Positions 54,726 to 64,000 of a stretch of 64,000 bases of DNA are shown one piece after another. Each line of letters begins with the position of its first letter. Position 1 is the stretch's first letter. The stretch is taken from assembly GCA_009829735.1 (NCBI GenBank), contig CM020618.1, positions 14,428,568 to 14,492,567 of the forward strand, written 5' to 3'. This stretch comes from Pyropia yezoensis (taxonomy: Eukaryota; Rhodophyta; Bangiophyceae; Bangiales; Bangiaceae). The position numbers and the translations under genes were made by a program. The notes beneath the pieces are model-generated. The model worked only from the letters and a program-made list of their open reading frames with translations. It did not search any database and was not told the origin of the DNA.

Positions 54726-56669
54726 CTAGGCACGAATGCTAGACTCTCCCACTCCACGGCCCTCGCCCTCACGTGGAGGCGAGCGGCGAGACCCACGCCG
54801 ATAACGGTCTCCACTCGTTGGAGGGGGCGGCGGCTCCAAGTCGGAACCGTCGCGCCCCTCACGGTCGCGCAAGTGGCGCCGACCGTGGCCACTCTTCTGC
54901 CTGGTCTTGCGCGCAAGTTTGCGACGCAGACGCTGGACAGACTCCGTCTCCGACGGGGTAGAGGACTCCGAAACGGAGTAAGACAACTCGTCTTCCGATA
55001 CGGAAGGAGAGCGCCGCGAGTGTCGGCGACGACGGCGAGGAGGCGAGTATGCCCGGCTCGCGCGACGTTTGCCACGCCCAAGTGGGGCTGGCTGGGGCAT
55101 AATAGCCCCAATGCGAGCCAAATCGGCTGTCATAAACTCCGCCACCGACTCGCAACTCGCGGTCGCCACTGCAGTACGAACGCGCTCCTCAAGTTGTGGA
55201 GTCTCGGAATTCTGTAGGGTTGCGGTCGACGCGGCCAACCAGGAAATGGTGCGCACCAACGTGGTGATCATCATCTCTGAGGTTAGAGGCGTGGGCGGCA
55301 ACACCAACTTGGGGTATACCGTCAGGAGGGTGGCCCCAAAGTTGGGGGACACCGGGGTGGAAGACTCCACGGCCACGCTGATCGGGATGTTCCCGTGAGG
55401 TTGGACAGGAACAGGAGGAAGCGGAGGGGCCCGCCGAGGTGGCGGTACCCAGGTGTAACTGCGACCCCGACTTGGGGCCCCCGCAGTGGGTTGAGTCATA
55501 TGGTCATCATAGGACGGCACGGCCATAACTATGGGCTTGTCCGGGGGTGGCGCAGTGTGGCGATCCACCCCCGGGGCATACGGGTAGTCCCCGACGCCCA
55601 ACCCCTCTCGTAGGACCACACGGCCGTCGTGAAGTTCACGAGCGACCCACACGAACTGGCGAAGTGCGCCATCGTCCTTGGGCCCACGAGTGGGGCGGCG
55701 CAACTTGTGCTCAATGCTCTCCCACTCGATAAACTTATGGAGCCGGAGCATCTCCTCAAGTAGAGTGAGTTGTCCTGATGAGCACCCCTCAGCAACTAGC
55801 TGAGGGGTGAGCTGTTCCAAACCTTGGAGGAGCCGGAGGGGGAGATGCCAGAGCATCCCCCGCCGCTGAACACAGGACACCCAGGTCGACATGACCTCGA
55901 GGAGCCACTGGGTGGCCAACATGGCCCACACCAGGTGATCAGGGGCAGCCGTCAACATGACGGAGCCGAAGTGGTCGAGCAACCGTGGCAACAACGCCGG
56001 GAACCCGTAGGGGACCTCAACTTGAGGCTACCACTCGGGCTTCTTCGGATAGTACTGCTCCTTACTGGCAGCAGACTGTTGAGGAAACTCAAGTTGAGCC
56101 GAGGTCACCAAGTAGGGACCTCGCCGGAAGTCTTTCTCCATCCGCACATCAAAGTGATGAGTGTGCGGATCGGCCTCGTGGAGGTACGGTGGGCGAGTTG
56201 CCACAGCGTCCCACGTGAAGGTCGGCAAGTCGCCGGGACCCGGGATAGTTCCCCCGCGGTCCACCATGGCCTTGGCACGCTGAACGTCCTCAACCTCCTC
56301 ATCGTCCAGGAAGGCAAACTGGTCCGTCCTGAAGCCGGCAGGGAACCCGACCCTACGGGGATACTTCTCCCGTAGGCGGTCCCATACCCGGCCCATCGCT
56401 GCGCCAAGTCGGCCACAGCGAAGAACAGTCAGCCCCTCCTCATAGAGAGGCCAAGCGGGGTAAAACCACCGCCCCAAGGCCTCACGCGGGACAACTTGTC
56501 CCGCCTCCGGGGGAGACCCCGCCGTCAACCCAAAGCCGGGCGACGCGGGAGTCCCGTCCCCCGGAGCGATCGCGGAGCCCCCGCCGGAAGTCCCGGCGGG
56601 TGCTGCCCCGTAGGAGGTGTCCTCCATGCGCTCGTCAAGAGAGTCCGTCTCCACTCCCGGAGTCGCCAT
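54726..56669 (-). pseudogene. Antisense accessory ORF of family C, first unit (one amber stop)
   Basis: The first ATG is at 56,669 (GCCATGG context). The frame runs to TAG 54,726, with TAG at 56,028-56,030 in the middle. The N-terminus is Gly/Pro/Ala-rich. The centre includes ATRPPYLHEAD, then FGSVMLTAAPDH, VQRRGMLWHLP and GQLTLLEEMLRLHKFIEW, matching the family A antisense ORF in order and spacing. A Pro-rich linker, a helical block (TSEMMITTLVRTISWLAA) and a strongly basic Arg/Ser tail follow. The tail resembles a nuclear-localisation or RNA-binding region; that is inference. No known domain. Confidence 0.75.
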
Positions 56670-57006
56670 GGCTCTCCCCAAGTTGGGGAGAGACGCTCTG
56701 GCTATCGCAGCACGAGACCCGCCTCGAGTTGAGGGGGACTCGGATCGTGGGTATAGGGTGGCCTCCCCAGCGTGGGGCGGCCCAGTGGAAGGTGAAGGGG
56801 AGGTGGTGGTGATGGTGAAGTGTGAACTGAGGAGAGCAAGCTGCCGAGTGGGCAAGCTTGAGGAGAGGGGCGGTCAACGTGACCGCCTCCACATCCGCGT
56901 TACGTACTCGAGGGGGGACAGCAAGTCGCGCCCCCAACGCCGAGACGTGCGCTTACGCACCCCCTCACAGGGCCGACCGGGTCGGTCGGCACTGAGGAGA
57001 GGGGAG
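56670..57006. other. Family C untranslated region and polypurine tract
   Basis: 337 bp without a gene, expected to hold the antisense ORF leader and promoter. It ends with GAGGAGAGGGGAG against the LTR. It recurs at 58,857-59,195. Confidence 0.6.
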
Positions 57007-57475
57007 TGTGGCAGTATTGACCCCCAGGTAGGGGGGCAACACGTGCCATGCAAGGGGCGGCAGGCCACTAGCCTGATCCGTTCCTCCCCCTGCATTTGGG
57101 TCCATATTCCCTAAGTTTGGGATAGTTAGCTTAGTAGTAAATCCAACTTGGATTTGAGGGTTTTCTGCATTTATCGTCTTGAATTTTCTTGTGGCCCGGT
57201 GGGCAGGTGCTGGGGTGGGAGATTCTGAGTGGCGAGATTCTGAGGGGACCCTGGGGGGATAAGGGGAGGGACAGCGGGGCTTGGCCCTGCGTCCCCGTCC
57301 CGACCAAGAAACTGTTGGACCACACACCATCCTCTTGTTTGTCCGTGGGGGGTTTGCCCCACAACAGGGACAGAGTGTGTGCGACTTGCACTTCTTTCAG
57401 TTCCCCCGACACGGGAGGCAGCCCTAGCACACCGCCCCAACTGGGGTGCCGTGTGTGCTAGTGGTTTTTGCCACA
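57007..57475 (+). repeat. Family C middle LTR
   Basis: 469 bp, clearly more diverged than the outer two, especially over the last 100 bp (for example CTGGGGTGCCGTGTGTGCTAG). It is followed not by a target duplication or PBS but by pol sequence. Confidence 0.9.
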
Positions 57476-57579
57476 CCAAGGATGATACGTGGGAATATGT
57501 GGAGGACCTTCCCGCTGAGAAGATCCGGGCATACTGTGCCCGGAATGAGATAGACCCTAACAGCCCCCCCTCAACGTGA
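57476..57579 (+). pseudogene. Duplicated chromodomain end of family C pol
   Basis: CCAAGGATGATACGTGGG onward repeats the end of pol (KDDTWEYVEDLP) to its TGA. It has no upstream pol, so it is a by-product of the 3' end duplication. Confidence 0.85.
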
Positions 57580-57771
57580 GGAAAGGCCGAGTAACAGTGC
57601 CAAGAGAGTGCTTCAAGTCGAATTGGTACGCAGAGTGGCTTCTAACTACAGCCCTAACCCTCACACTCTCACAACAAAGGCAGCTGCCAAGTAGGCATGC
57701 ATGCTAGACTCTCCAACCCCACGGCCCTCGCCCTCACGTGGAGGCGAGCGGCGAGACCCACGTCGATAACG

Positions 57772-58134
57772 TGTACCAATATGGTTGGCCGTATTGTGAC
57801 CCTAATGTTAGGGGGGCTACTTCTAAACCTTGGCTTTCAATTTGAGAGTCCGTACTGGTCACGGTATCTATAAGTTACGTATGACCAGAGGGACTTGCAT
57901 CTTGGGGTGGAGGGTAGTTAGTAGTGTCTCCGAGGGTTTATAACGAGGGGGCCGGCGGTGAATCCACCGCCGGCCAAGGCAGAACAACAAACCCCTCCCA
58001 TTTGGGCTCCCATCTTGGTCCCGTGGCTTGCGCTCCAAGGACAGCAACCTTGGCCTCCCGGTGACGTTGGTGCCGATCCCCCTTGGTGAGTGTTCCCTGA
58101 GAGTGGACGTGCGACGGATTCCTATTGTGCTACA
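57772..58134 (+). repeat. Solo LTR of family A in the family C array
   Basis: 363 bp, TGTACCAATATGG ... GTGCTACA, flanked by TAACG at 57767-57771 and 58135-58139. No internal sequence. It cuts the second antisense ORF. Its central hairpin is perfect (11-bp stem, 57,950-57,975). It shows that family A moved after this C array had formed. Confidence 0.95.
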
Positions 58135-58856
58135 TAACGCTCCCCACCAGTCGGCGGGGCCGGCGGCTCCAAGTCGGAACCGTCGCGCCCCTCACGGTCG
58201 CGCAAGTGGCGACGACCGCGGCTACCCTTCTGCTTAGTCTTGCGCGCAAGTTGGCGACGTAGACGCCGGATCGACTCCGACTCTGACGGAGTGGAGGACT
58301 CGGAGACAAAGTAACACAACTCGTCTTCCGATACGGAGGGAGAGCGCCGCGAGCGTCGGCGACGACGGCGAGGAGGCGAGTATGCCCGGCTCGCACGACG
58401 TTTTCCACGCCCAAGTGGGGCTGGATGGGGCACAATAGCTCCGATGCGAGCCAACTCGGCCGTCATAAACTCCGCCACCGACTCGCAACTCGCGGTCGCC
58501 ACCGCATTACGAACGCGCTCCTCAAGTTGAGGAGTCTCGGAAACTTGAAGGGTTGCGGTCGACGCGGCCAACCAGGAGATGGTGCGCACCAACGTGGTGA
58601 TCATCATCTCTGAGGTCAGAGGCGTGGCCGGTAACACCAACTTGGGGTAAAACCACCGCCCCAGGGCCTCACGCGGGACAACGTGTCCCGCCTCCGGGGG
58701 AGATCCCGCCGTCAACCCAAAGCCGGGTGACGCGGGAGTCCCATCCCCCGGAGCAACCGCGGAGCCCCCACCGGAAGTCCCGGCGGGCGCTGCACCGTAG
58801 GAGGTGTCCTCCATACGTTCGTCAAGGGAGTCCGTCTCCACCCCCGGGGTCGCCAT
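58122..58856 (-). pseudogene. Antisense accessory ORF of family C, second unit, deleted and interrupted
   Basis: ATG at 58,856 with the same start context as the first unit. After ALGRWFYP it skips directly to KLVLPATPLTSEMM, an in-frame internal deletion of roughly 1.1 kb between two Tyr-Pro codons. The conserved central blocks are lost, and the helical block and basic tail remain. True homology stops at 58,135, where the solo LTR begins; the last residues are read from the LTR, and the original tail continues beyond 57,771. Confidence 0.75.
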
Positions 58857-59195
58857 GGCCCTCCCCAAGTTGGGGAGAGACGCCCTGGATACAGCGGCAC
58901 GAGACCCGCCTCGAGTTGAGGGGGGCTCGGATCGTGGGTAGATGGGTGGCCTCCCCAGCGTGGGGCGGCCCAGGGGAAGGTAAAGGGGATGTGGTGGTGG
59001 TGGGTAAGTGAGAACCGGGGAGAGCAAGCTGCCGAGTGGGCAAGCTTGAGGAGAGGGGCGGTCAACGTGACCGCCTCCACATCAGCGTTACGTACTCGAG
59101 GGGGGGACAGCAAGTCGCGCCCCCAACGCCGAGACGTGCGTTTACGCACCCCCTCACAGGGCCGACCGGGAAGGTCGGAACTAAGGAGAGGGGAG

Positions 59196-59664
59196 TGTGG
59201 CAGTATTGACCCCCAGGTACGGGGGCAACACGTGCCATGCAAGGAGCGGCAGGCCACTAGCCTGATCCGTTCCTCCCCCTGCATTTGGGTCCATATTCCC
59301 TAAGTTTGGGATAGTTAGCTTAGTAGTAAATCCAACTTGGATTTGAGGGTTTTCTGCATTTATCGTCTTGAATTTTCTTGTGGCCCGGTGGGCAGGTGCT
59401 GGGGTGGGAGATTCTGAGTGGCGAGATTCTGAGGGGACCCTGGGGGGATAAGGGGAGGGACAGCGGGGCTTCGCCCTGCTTCCCCGTCCCTACCAAGAAA
59501 CTGTTGGACCACACACCATCTTCTTGTTTGTCAGTGGGGGGATTGCCCCACAACAGGGATAGAGTGTGTGCGACTTGCACTTCTTCCGGTTCCCCCGACA
59601 CGGGAGGCAGCCCTTGTACACCGCCCCAACTTGGGTGTCGCGTGTGCGAGAGGTTTTTGCCACA
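59196..59664 (+). repeat. Family C 3' LTR
   Basis: 469 bp, about 4 differences from the 5' LTR. Preceded by GAGAGGGGAG and followed by TACAG. Confidence 0.92.
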
Positions 59665-59891
59665 TACAGGGCCGCCCCTGTATGCGGGGGATAGTGCCCC
59701 CCCGCGTACACGAGCGGTGCCGCAGCCCGTAGTCGTCTCTGGCTTCTCTCAAAACGCATAGCCACCCAGTCACGCCAGAGGTCCCGTGCGAGGTTGTCGG
59801 CCATCCAGCCCAGCTTGACAGCCCTAGCCCGAGATGGACGAAGTTGTGCAGCACCGCCCAAATACGTTTCCACGGCACTGCCGCGGAACAC
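59665..59891 (-). pseudogene. N-terminal part of the ORF split by family C
   Basis: The minus-strand frame reads AVETYLGGAAQLRPSRARAV and then MADNLARDLWRDWVAMRFER before meeting the family C LTR. It is in phase with 48,099-47,821 across TACAG. The only ATG in view is at MADNLAR. It looks protein-like but I do not recognise it; a small protein of the surrounding DNA element is possible. Confidence 0.4.
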
Positions 59892-60113
59892 GCCAGCACC
59901 AGTCCGCTGTCCATGTCATCCTATGTAAGCCTCTACTCTCTCGTTTCGTGTTGCATTCGTGTTTCAGTATGGAACTTTAAATTAATTGTTATTGATAAGT
60001 ACGGGATCACGCCGTAGTGCGCGTCGTGAAAAGCGCGGCGTACAGGCGTGTCACGTCGTAAATCACGCCGTTAGAGCACGCCGTGTGTCACGCCGCTGGC
60101 GTGCAGATCAACC

Positions 60114-60124
60114 CTACGGCCGGC
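60114..60124 (+). repeat. 11-bp direct repeat, right copy
   Basis: CTACGGCCGGC, partner of 47,792-47,802. Confidence 0.45.
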
Positions 60125-60549
60125 CGCGTCGGCGGCTGGCCATGGGCTCTCTGAGAAGGCAAGGAGGAGGCGGATGGTCGGAGTGACGGCAGTGAGGCAG
60201 CCTTTATTAAGGTGCTTATAGCGCCCCCGCGAGCAATCCTGGTGGGTGACGGGCTCCTCGTTGCTTGAAGTTGTTTAAATATTACTGTAAGAAAGCTGTA
60301 AGGCCAGGCGAACGCGTTCGGTTTCGGTTTCTGCAATTGCACCCTAGCACCAAACGCTTGGGAGATTCGGGTGAAAGTTGCAACCCTGCCACAGGCCTTC
60401 GGGCGAGAGACAGTCCGGAACTTCAGAGGTTCAGAAGCAAACGGCAGTCAACTGCATCACTCTCATTACGGGCTGACCGCAGTGAGCAAGTTGTTTCAAC
60501 TATATGTTCAAGTGCACACGTGGCCTGATTGCATTCCAAAACTCAGCTA
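60125..60549. other. Upstream region of the F-box-like gene
   Basis: No gene beyond a short frame tail ending at 60,186. Composition drops to moderate GC before rising sharply at ~60,550. No clear TATA box; this is the likely promoter and leader of the next gene. Confidence 0.4.
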
Positions 60550-63120
60550 ATGGTGGCGGTTGCCACGCCGTGCTGCCCTGGCGGTGCTGACGGGGGCGCC
60601 GTTTCGCCCCAGCCGTGTGATGGTGGCGGCAATGAGAGGGGGGTGTGTGACCGCAAAGCGCCACCGCACTCGCGCCCGTCGCCCGCCCTTCCCCCGCCGC
60701 ACGTTTGGTTGCATGGACGGGACGCCTCCGGCACGCCCTTCGGCCGCGGCCGCCCATTGGCCAGCCCCACACCGCCCACCGTCGACGCCGCCGCCGTCGC
60801 CGTCGGCCGCCGTCGCGTCACTGCTGTCACTGTGGGGGGCGTGGGGGGGGCGCCGGCCGGCGGGGCTGGGCGCCCCTCTGTGCGAAAGACCCCGCGGCGG
60901 CGGCGGCGGCGTCGTGCGGTGTTTGGTGTGACCAAGACAGGGACACGGCAGCCACCCTTCTCCGCTCCCCCTCCCCCCCCCCCCCCTTCGCACAGTCGGG
61001 CACTGCCGCCGTCGCCGTCGGAACCGCCCCGTCATCCCCGCCACCGTCCCGGACCGCATGCCGCCGGTAGGCCACCGCTGTCCCTAACGCCATCCCCCCT
61101 CGCTCCCGGCACTCCCCCCCCCCCCCCTGTCTTCCCCCGCCCGCTCTTTGTCCTCGTTCCGATGGGTGTCTTGCCGGGGGGCGGCCAGCCGCCCCCCTCC
61201 CCTTCCCCTCGCCCCGTGGTGGTTGCCCCCGCGGCAGGACCGCCGCCCCTGGCTGGAGTCACCGGTGCCCCCCCCCCTCCCCCCCCTCCCCCTCCCCCTC
61301 TTCCCCCCACCCTCACTCCCACTCCCATCTCCATTCCCACCTTCACTCCCACCCCCGCCCCCACCCCCCCCCCCCACCGCCTTCGTCGCTGCTGCGGAGG
61401 CCCCCCCCCCCCCCCCCCGCCCGCCGCGGGCCGCCCCCTCACCCTCTTGGACCTGGACGACGACACGCTGGGCCTCATTGCCGGCCACTGCTGGGCCGCC
61501 GGCGCCGCGGACGGCCTCTTTGGCGCCTGCCGCCGCACGAGGGCTGTGGGGATGGGGGCCATCCCCGACGTGGCGCTCGAGTGGTGTGCCGCCTGCGACG
61601 GGGGGGTGGCAGACGCGGCGGTCCCGCCGCCGCCGTCGGGCCCGCCCCACCCGCCCTGCCTGGCCGACCACCTCCCGTCCACGGTCGGGTGGCTCCGCCG
61701 CGCTACCCACCTCCGCACCGCCCTGCTCGTCGACGACGCAGCCGCAGCCGCGTCGGACGGCCGCCCGACCCCCCCGCCGCCCTGCGCGGTGGTGCCGCCG
61801 GCACTGCGCCGGCGCGTGTGGCAGAGGGTGGGGGCCACACTCGCGGCCGCGCCGCTGGGCTCGCTGGCCATTGTGGGCGCCCCGGCGGCGGCGGCGCTCA
61901 GCGGCCTTGCCACGGCGGTCGCCGCGCCGGGTGGGCCACCCGCCCCGCCGGTGCGGCGGCTGCACCTGCAGGCTGGGCACGACAGCGCCGCCGCCGCCGC
62001 CGGCGGTGACGATGGCGGTGACGATGGCGGTAGTGGTGGCGGTGGCGGTGGCGGTGGCGGTGGCGGTGGCGGTGGCGGTGGCGGTGGCGGTGGCGGTGGC
62101 GATGAGTGGGGGGTGGGGGAGGTGGCCGCCGCCCTGGGCGCCGCCGCCGCGGCGGTGGCGCCCACCCTCGAGTGGCTGGGCTTGGACGGCCGCCGCGGCT
62201 GGCCGGCGGGGGGTGTGCGCGTCGCCCTTGCCGTCGCGGGCACGCTGGCCGCGCTGCGGCACGTGGAGCTCCGGCTGGCGCACGGGCGGCGGGAGGTGGT
62301 GGACGCGCCTACCGCCGCGGCGGTGGCGGCGGCGGCGCCCCGCCTGACGTCGCTGGTGGTTGAGGCGCCTGCCGCGGCGGGCTGGGGCGCCGCTTGGTCC
62401 CTCGCCGCGGGTGCGCTGCCACGGCTGGCCGTCGTGGACGTCAGCTTTACCTCCTGGGGAGTGCTGGACTGCGCCAGAGACGGTGGGGCAGACGCAGACG
62501 CCGCCGCCGCTGCTGCGGCTGCCGCGGCGGCCGCCACCGCCATGGACGCGGCGGTTGGAGGGCTGGCGCCTTTTCTCACCGGCCGCGCTCTCGACTCGCT
62601 GACGCTGCGGCTGCCCCCCCGCCCGGCGTCGGCATCCGCGTCGTCCACCTCTGCCGGTGACGCGGTGGTGGCGGCACTGCTGAGCTGCGCAGCCCTGCCC
62701 GGCACCCTCGACATGGCGGGGGTGCCCGTGGGGGCGGCGGCGCTGGCGCGCCTCGCCGCCGACCCGCGGGCGGCGGCCGACGTGACCGCCGCGGCCGTGG
62801 CTGTACCATGGGGCCACCCGCCGGGGGACACCATGGCCGCGCTGGCGCCGCTGTCGTCGCTGCGGTCCCTGCGGCTGGTGGTGGCGCCGGCCGCGTCGTC
62901 GACCGGTGGTGGGGGCGGGGTTGGGGACGGCGAGCCGCTGCCCGTGGCGCCCTGGCGGGGCCTCCCGGCGCTCGCGTCCTTTTCCGTCGCCGTCGTGTCG
63001 TTGGCAGAGGGCGCCCCGGACGGGGCGGCCACTGCCGGCCACGCGTCTGAGGGGCTCCTCGCCGCGGCGGCGGCCGAGTCGGTCGACGAGGCCGTTGCGG
63101 GCCTGCCCCTCCTGGCATGG

Positions 63121-63171
<51 letters not shown>

Positions 63172-63420
63172 CCGGCGGCAGCGGCGCTGACGCACGTGGC
63201 GCTGTCGGCGCCCGCGCCACTGAGCGTGTGGGACGCGGCGGCGCTGTCGCCGCTGGCGTCCTGCCCCGCGCTCCAGTCCCTGTCTTTGACGGGCGGGGGG
63301 GGATGGGGCGCACGGGGGCCCCGCGCCGCCGCCGCCACCGCGCTGCTCCGTGCCGAGCTGGTCGCCGCCCTGCCGGGGGTGGCGGTCACGGCAGAGGCGA
63401 GGAGGGGGGTGTGGGGGTGA
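60550..63420 (+). CDS. F-box-like, leucine-rich repeat-like protein (hypothetical)
   Basis: An intronless ORF of 956 codons from the first ATG; an alternative ATG at 61,162 gives ~752 codons and may be the real start, since the first 200 residues are low-complexity Pro/Arg. Near residue 298 LLDLDDDTLGLIAGHC followed by LFGACRRTRAV resembles an F-box helix pair, which recruits targets to SCF ubiquitin ligases. After it come many short segments of the form LxxLxLxG/LRHVELRL/LTSLVVEAP/LRSLRLVV/LQSLSLTG, as in irregular leucine-rich repeats. Runs of Pro, Gly (encoded by GGTGGC repeats) and Ala separate them. The minus strand is also open for 800+ codons, but those frames are pure Arg/Ala/Pro/Gly without repeat logic. 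F-box assignment is tentative. Confidence 0.6.
62031..62101 (+). repeat. (GGTGGC)n microsatellite coding poly-Gly
   Basis: About eleven GGTGGC units inside the gene encode ~22 Gly in a row. It is probably length-variable. Confidence 0.9.
63118..63172 (+). repeat. (GCC)n microsatellite coding poly-Ala
   Basis: About 17 GCC triplets near the end of the gene encode poly-Ala. Likely polymorphic. Confidence 0.9.
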
Positions 63421-64000
63421 GGGCGCACGCGCCGCTGCACTGGTGGGGCAGCAGCCGCAGCCCCGCTTGGGTCCTCGTACCATGCGCGCGCCCTTTTTCT
63501 TGTTTTTTCTTCTTTTTTTGGACGGTGAAGGAGAGGGGAGGGGGGGGGAAGGTGTGGGAGGGCGATGGGAGAGACTGTCCGAGCGACCGACGCTCGATGA
63601 GTTGAGCGGCGGACACACGGCGCCGCGCGGCTGAGCTGTCTTGCCCAAGAGGGCGTCAGCCGTCACCCGTGAGGCCCACAGCTAATTTTCCTTTTTTTTG
63701 GTAGGCATTAATAGCAACAGCGACAGCACGATTCGATGTCGATGTCCATGGTCATGTTTTCTTTGTTTGTTTTCTGTGCTGGCCAGCAGGCGTCTCTGCC
63801 CTCCGCGCCCATTCGCAACTCCTCCATCTACCCCCCTTCACGCCCTCCCTCGCATCCCTAGCGCGCGCCTCCCCCCTCAGTCCCACCGCCGGGACGCGCA
63901 ATACCAGTGCCAGTCACTGCTGCGCTTGCAGTAATTCGTCTCTGGGTCACAGCAGGGGGACTCGGCAATGCCATGCCGCGGCGCCCCACACCGCTGGCCC
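63421..64000. other. Downstream flank, no gene seen
   Basis: A T-rich tract lies at about 63,490-63,520 and a second T-run near 63,691. Either could be a 3' UTR feature of the preceding gene. The remaining frames are short and C-rich. Confidence 0.45.

Larger units (their letters stand above)
48100..59664 (+). mobile_element. Family C Ty3/gypsy chromodomain element with duplicated 3' end (three LTRs)
   Basis: LTR-gag-pol-antisense ORF-LTR is followed by a second, partial unit of chromodomain end-antisense ORF-LTR. A single TACAG duplication flanks everything (48095-48099 and 59665-59669), so it arrived as, or grew from, one insertion. The outer LTRs differ at about 4 of 469 positions by eye, whereas the middle LTR differs from both at many more. 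The restart at 57,476 matches pol from about 54,512, and the switch point shares CCA. A solo family A LTR sits in the second unit. Confidence 0.9.
47803..60113. mobile_element. Probable DNA transposon split by the family C array
   Basis: Once the family C array is set aside, about 740 bp remain (47,803-48,099 and 59,670-60,113). Both ends are dense in CACGCC on the outer left and GGCGTG on the outer right, in mirrored orientation, including AGGCGTGACACGCCT near 47,846. An A+T-rich stretch lies just inside each end (47,923-47,940 and 59,975-60,000). An 11-bp direct repeat flanks it. This pattern resembles a cut-and-paste element with subterminal repeats. Terminal inverted repeats are imperfect and I cannot name the superfamily. 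Confidence 0.4.

Noticed and set aside
57172-59601. Repeated frames across family C LTRs (for example 57,189-57,461 and 59,378-59,761)
   Set aside because: They are identical LTR reading frames in each copy; LTRs of this type are non-coding, and the frames run into unrelated flanks.
61260-61420. C-rich tracts read as a possible CRISPR or structured repeat
   Set aside because: No spaced direct repeats; simple poly-Pro coding low complexity in a eukaryotic setting.
61032-63666. Minus-strand frames of 802 and 860 codons opposite the F-box-like gene
   Set aside because: They are mirror images of GC-rich codons, composed almost only of Arg, Ala, Pro, Gly and Ser, with no ordered segments. The plus frame has leucine-rich, repeat-like structure and an F-box-like pattern.

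Overview
The window is eukaryotic nuclear DNA. It has a tRNA gene with a short intron at the canonical anticodon-loop site, nested LTR retrotransposons, remnants of pogo-type and copia-type elements, and one very GC-rich intronless gene with long Ala, Pro and Gly runs. A GC-rich, intron-poor alga fits well, and a bangiophyte red seaweed is my best guess. That is inference, because no marker gene fixes the lineage. Most of the window (about 11.5-42.4 kb and 47.8-60.1 kb) is transposon. Host sequence is confined to the edges and to the 42.4-47.8 kb gap.

Layout. 1-11.5 kb: a degenerate ~60-bp tandem array, a tRNA-Ser(GCU) gene (minus strand), a dead pogo/Tigger transposase (minus), and a dead Ty1/copia RT-RNase H remnant (plus). 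11,533-42,388: one compound Ty3/gypsy insertion (family A, ~363-bp LTRs) bounded by near-matching 5-bp target duplications (CTGCT/CTGTT). Its pol is split by a 10,080-bp family B element (645-bp LTRs, perfect GGCAT duplication). A second family A copy lies in its antisense ORF; the target duplication of that copy is now in inverted orientation, which shows a later inversion. 42.4-47.8 kb: low-confidence host or relic sequence, with a decayed SAP-like ORF. 47,803-60,113: a probable DNA transposon rich in CACGCC/GGCGTG subterminal motifs. It is split by a family C Ty3/gypsy array with three 469-bp LTRs and one TACAG duplication, and that array in turn holds a solo family A LTR (TAACG duplication). 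60,550-63,420: a host gene with an F-box-like segment and leucine-rich, repeat-like sequence.

The main discovery candidate is that all three Ty3/gypsy families have the same extra architecture: LTR, PBS, gag, pol ending in a chromodomain, then a long ORF on the opposite strand between pol and the 3' LTR. The three antisense proteins share short blocks that look homologous, so this appears to be a conserved third gene. It is convergent with gag-pol and would need transcription from the 3' LTR side. All three families also carry the same 18-nt primer-binding site just inside the 5' LTR. Antisense extra ORFs are known in some plant Ty3/gypsy lineages; whether this protein family has been described I cannot tell without a search.

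The copies carry premature stops or frameshifts and are probably not autonomous as they stand. Several family A lesions are shared by copies at independent sites, which points to a defective master copy moved in trans, or to recoding.
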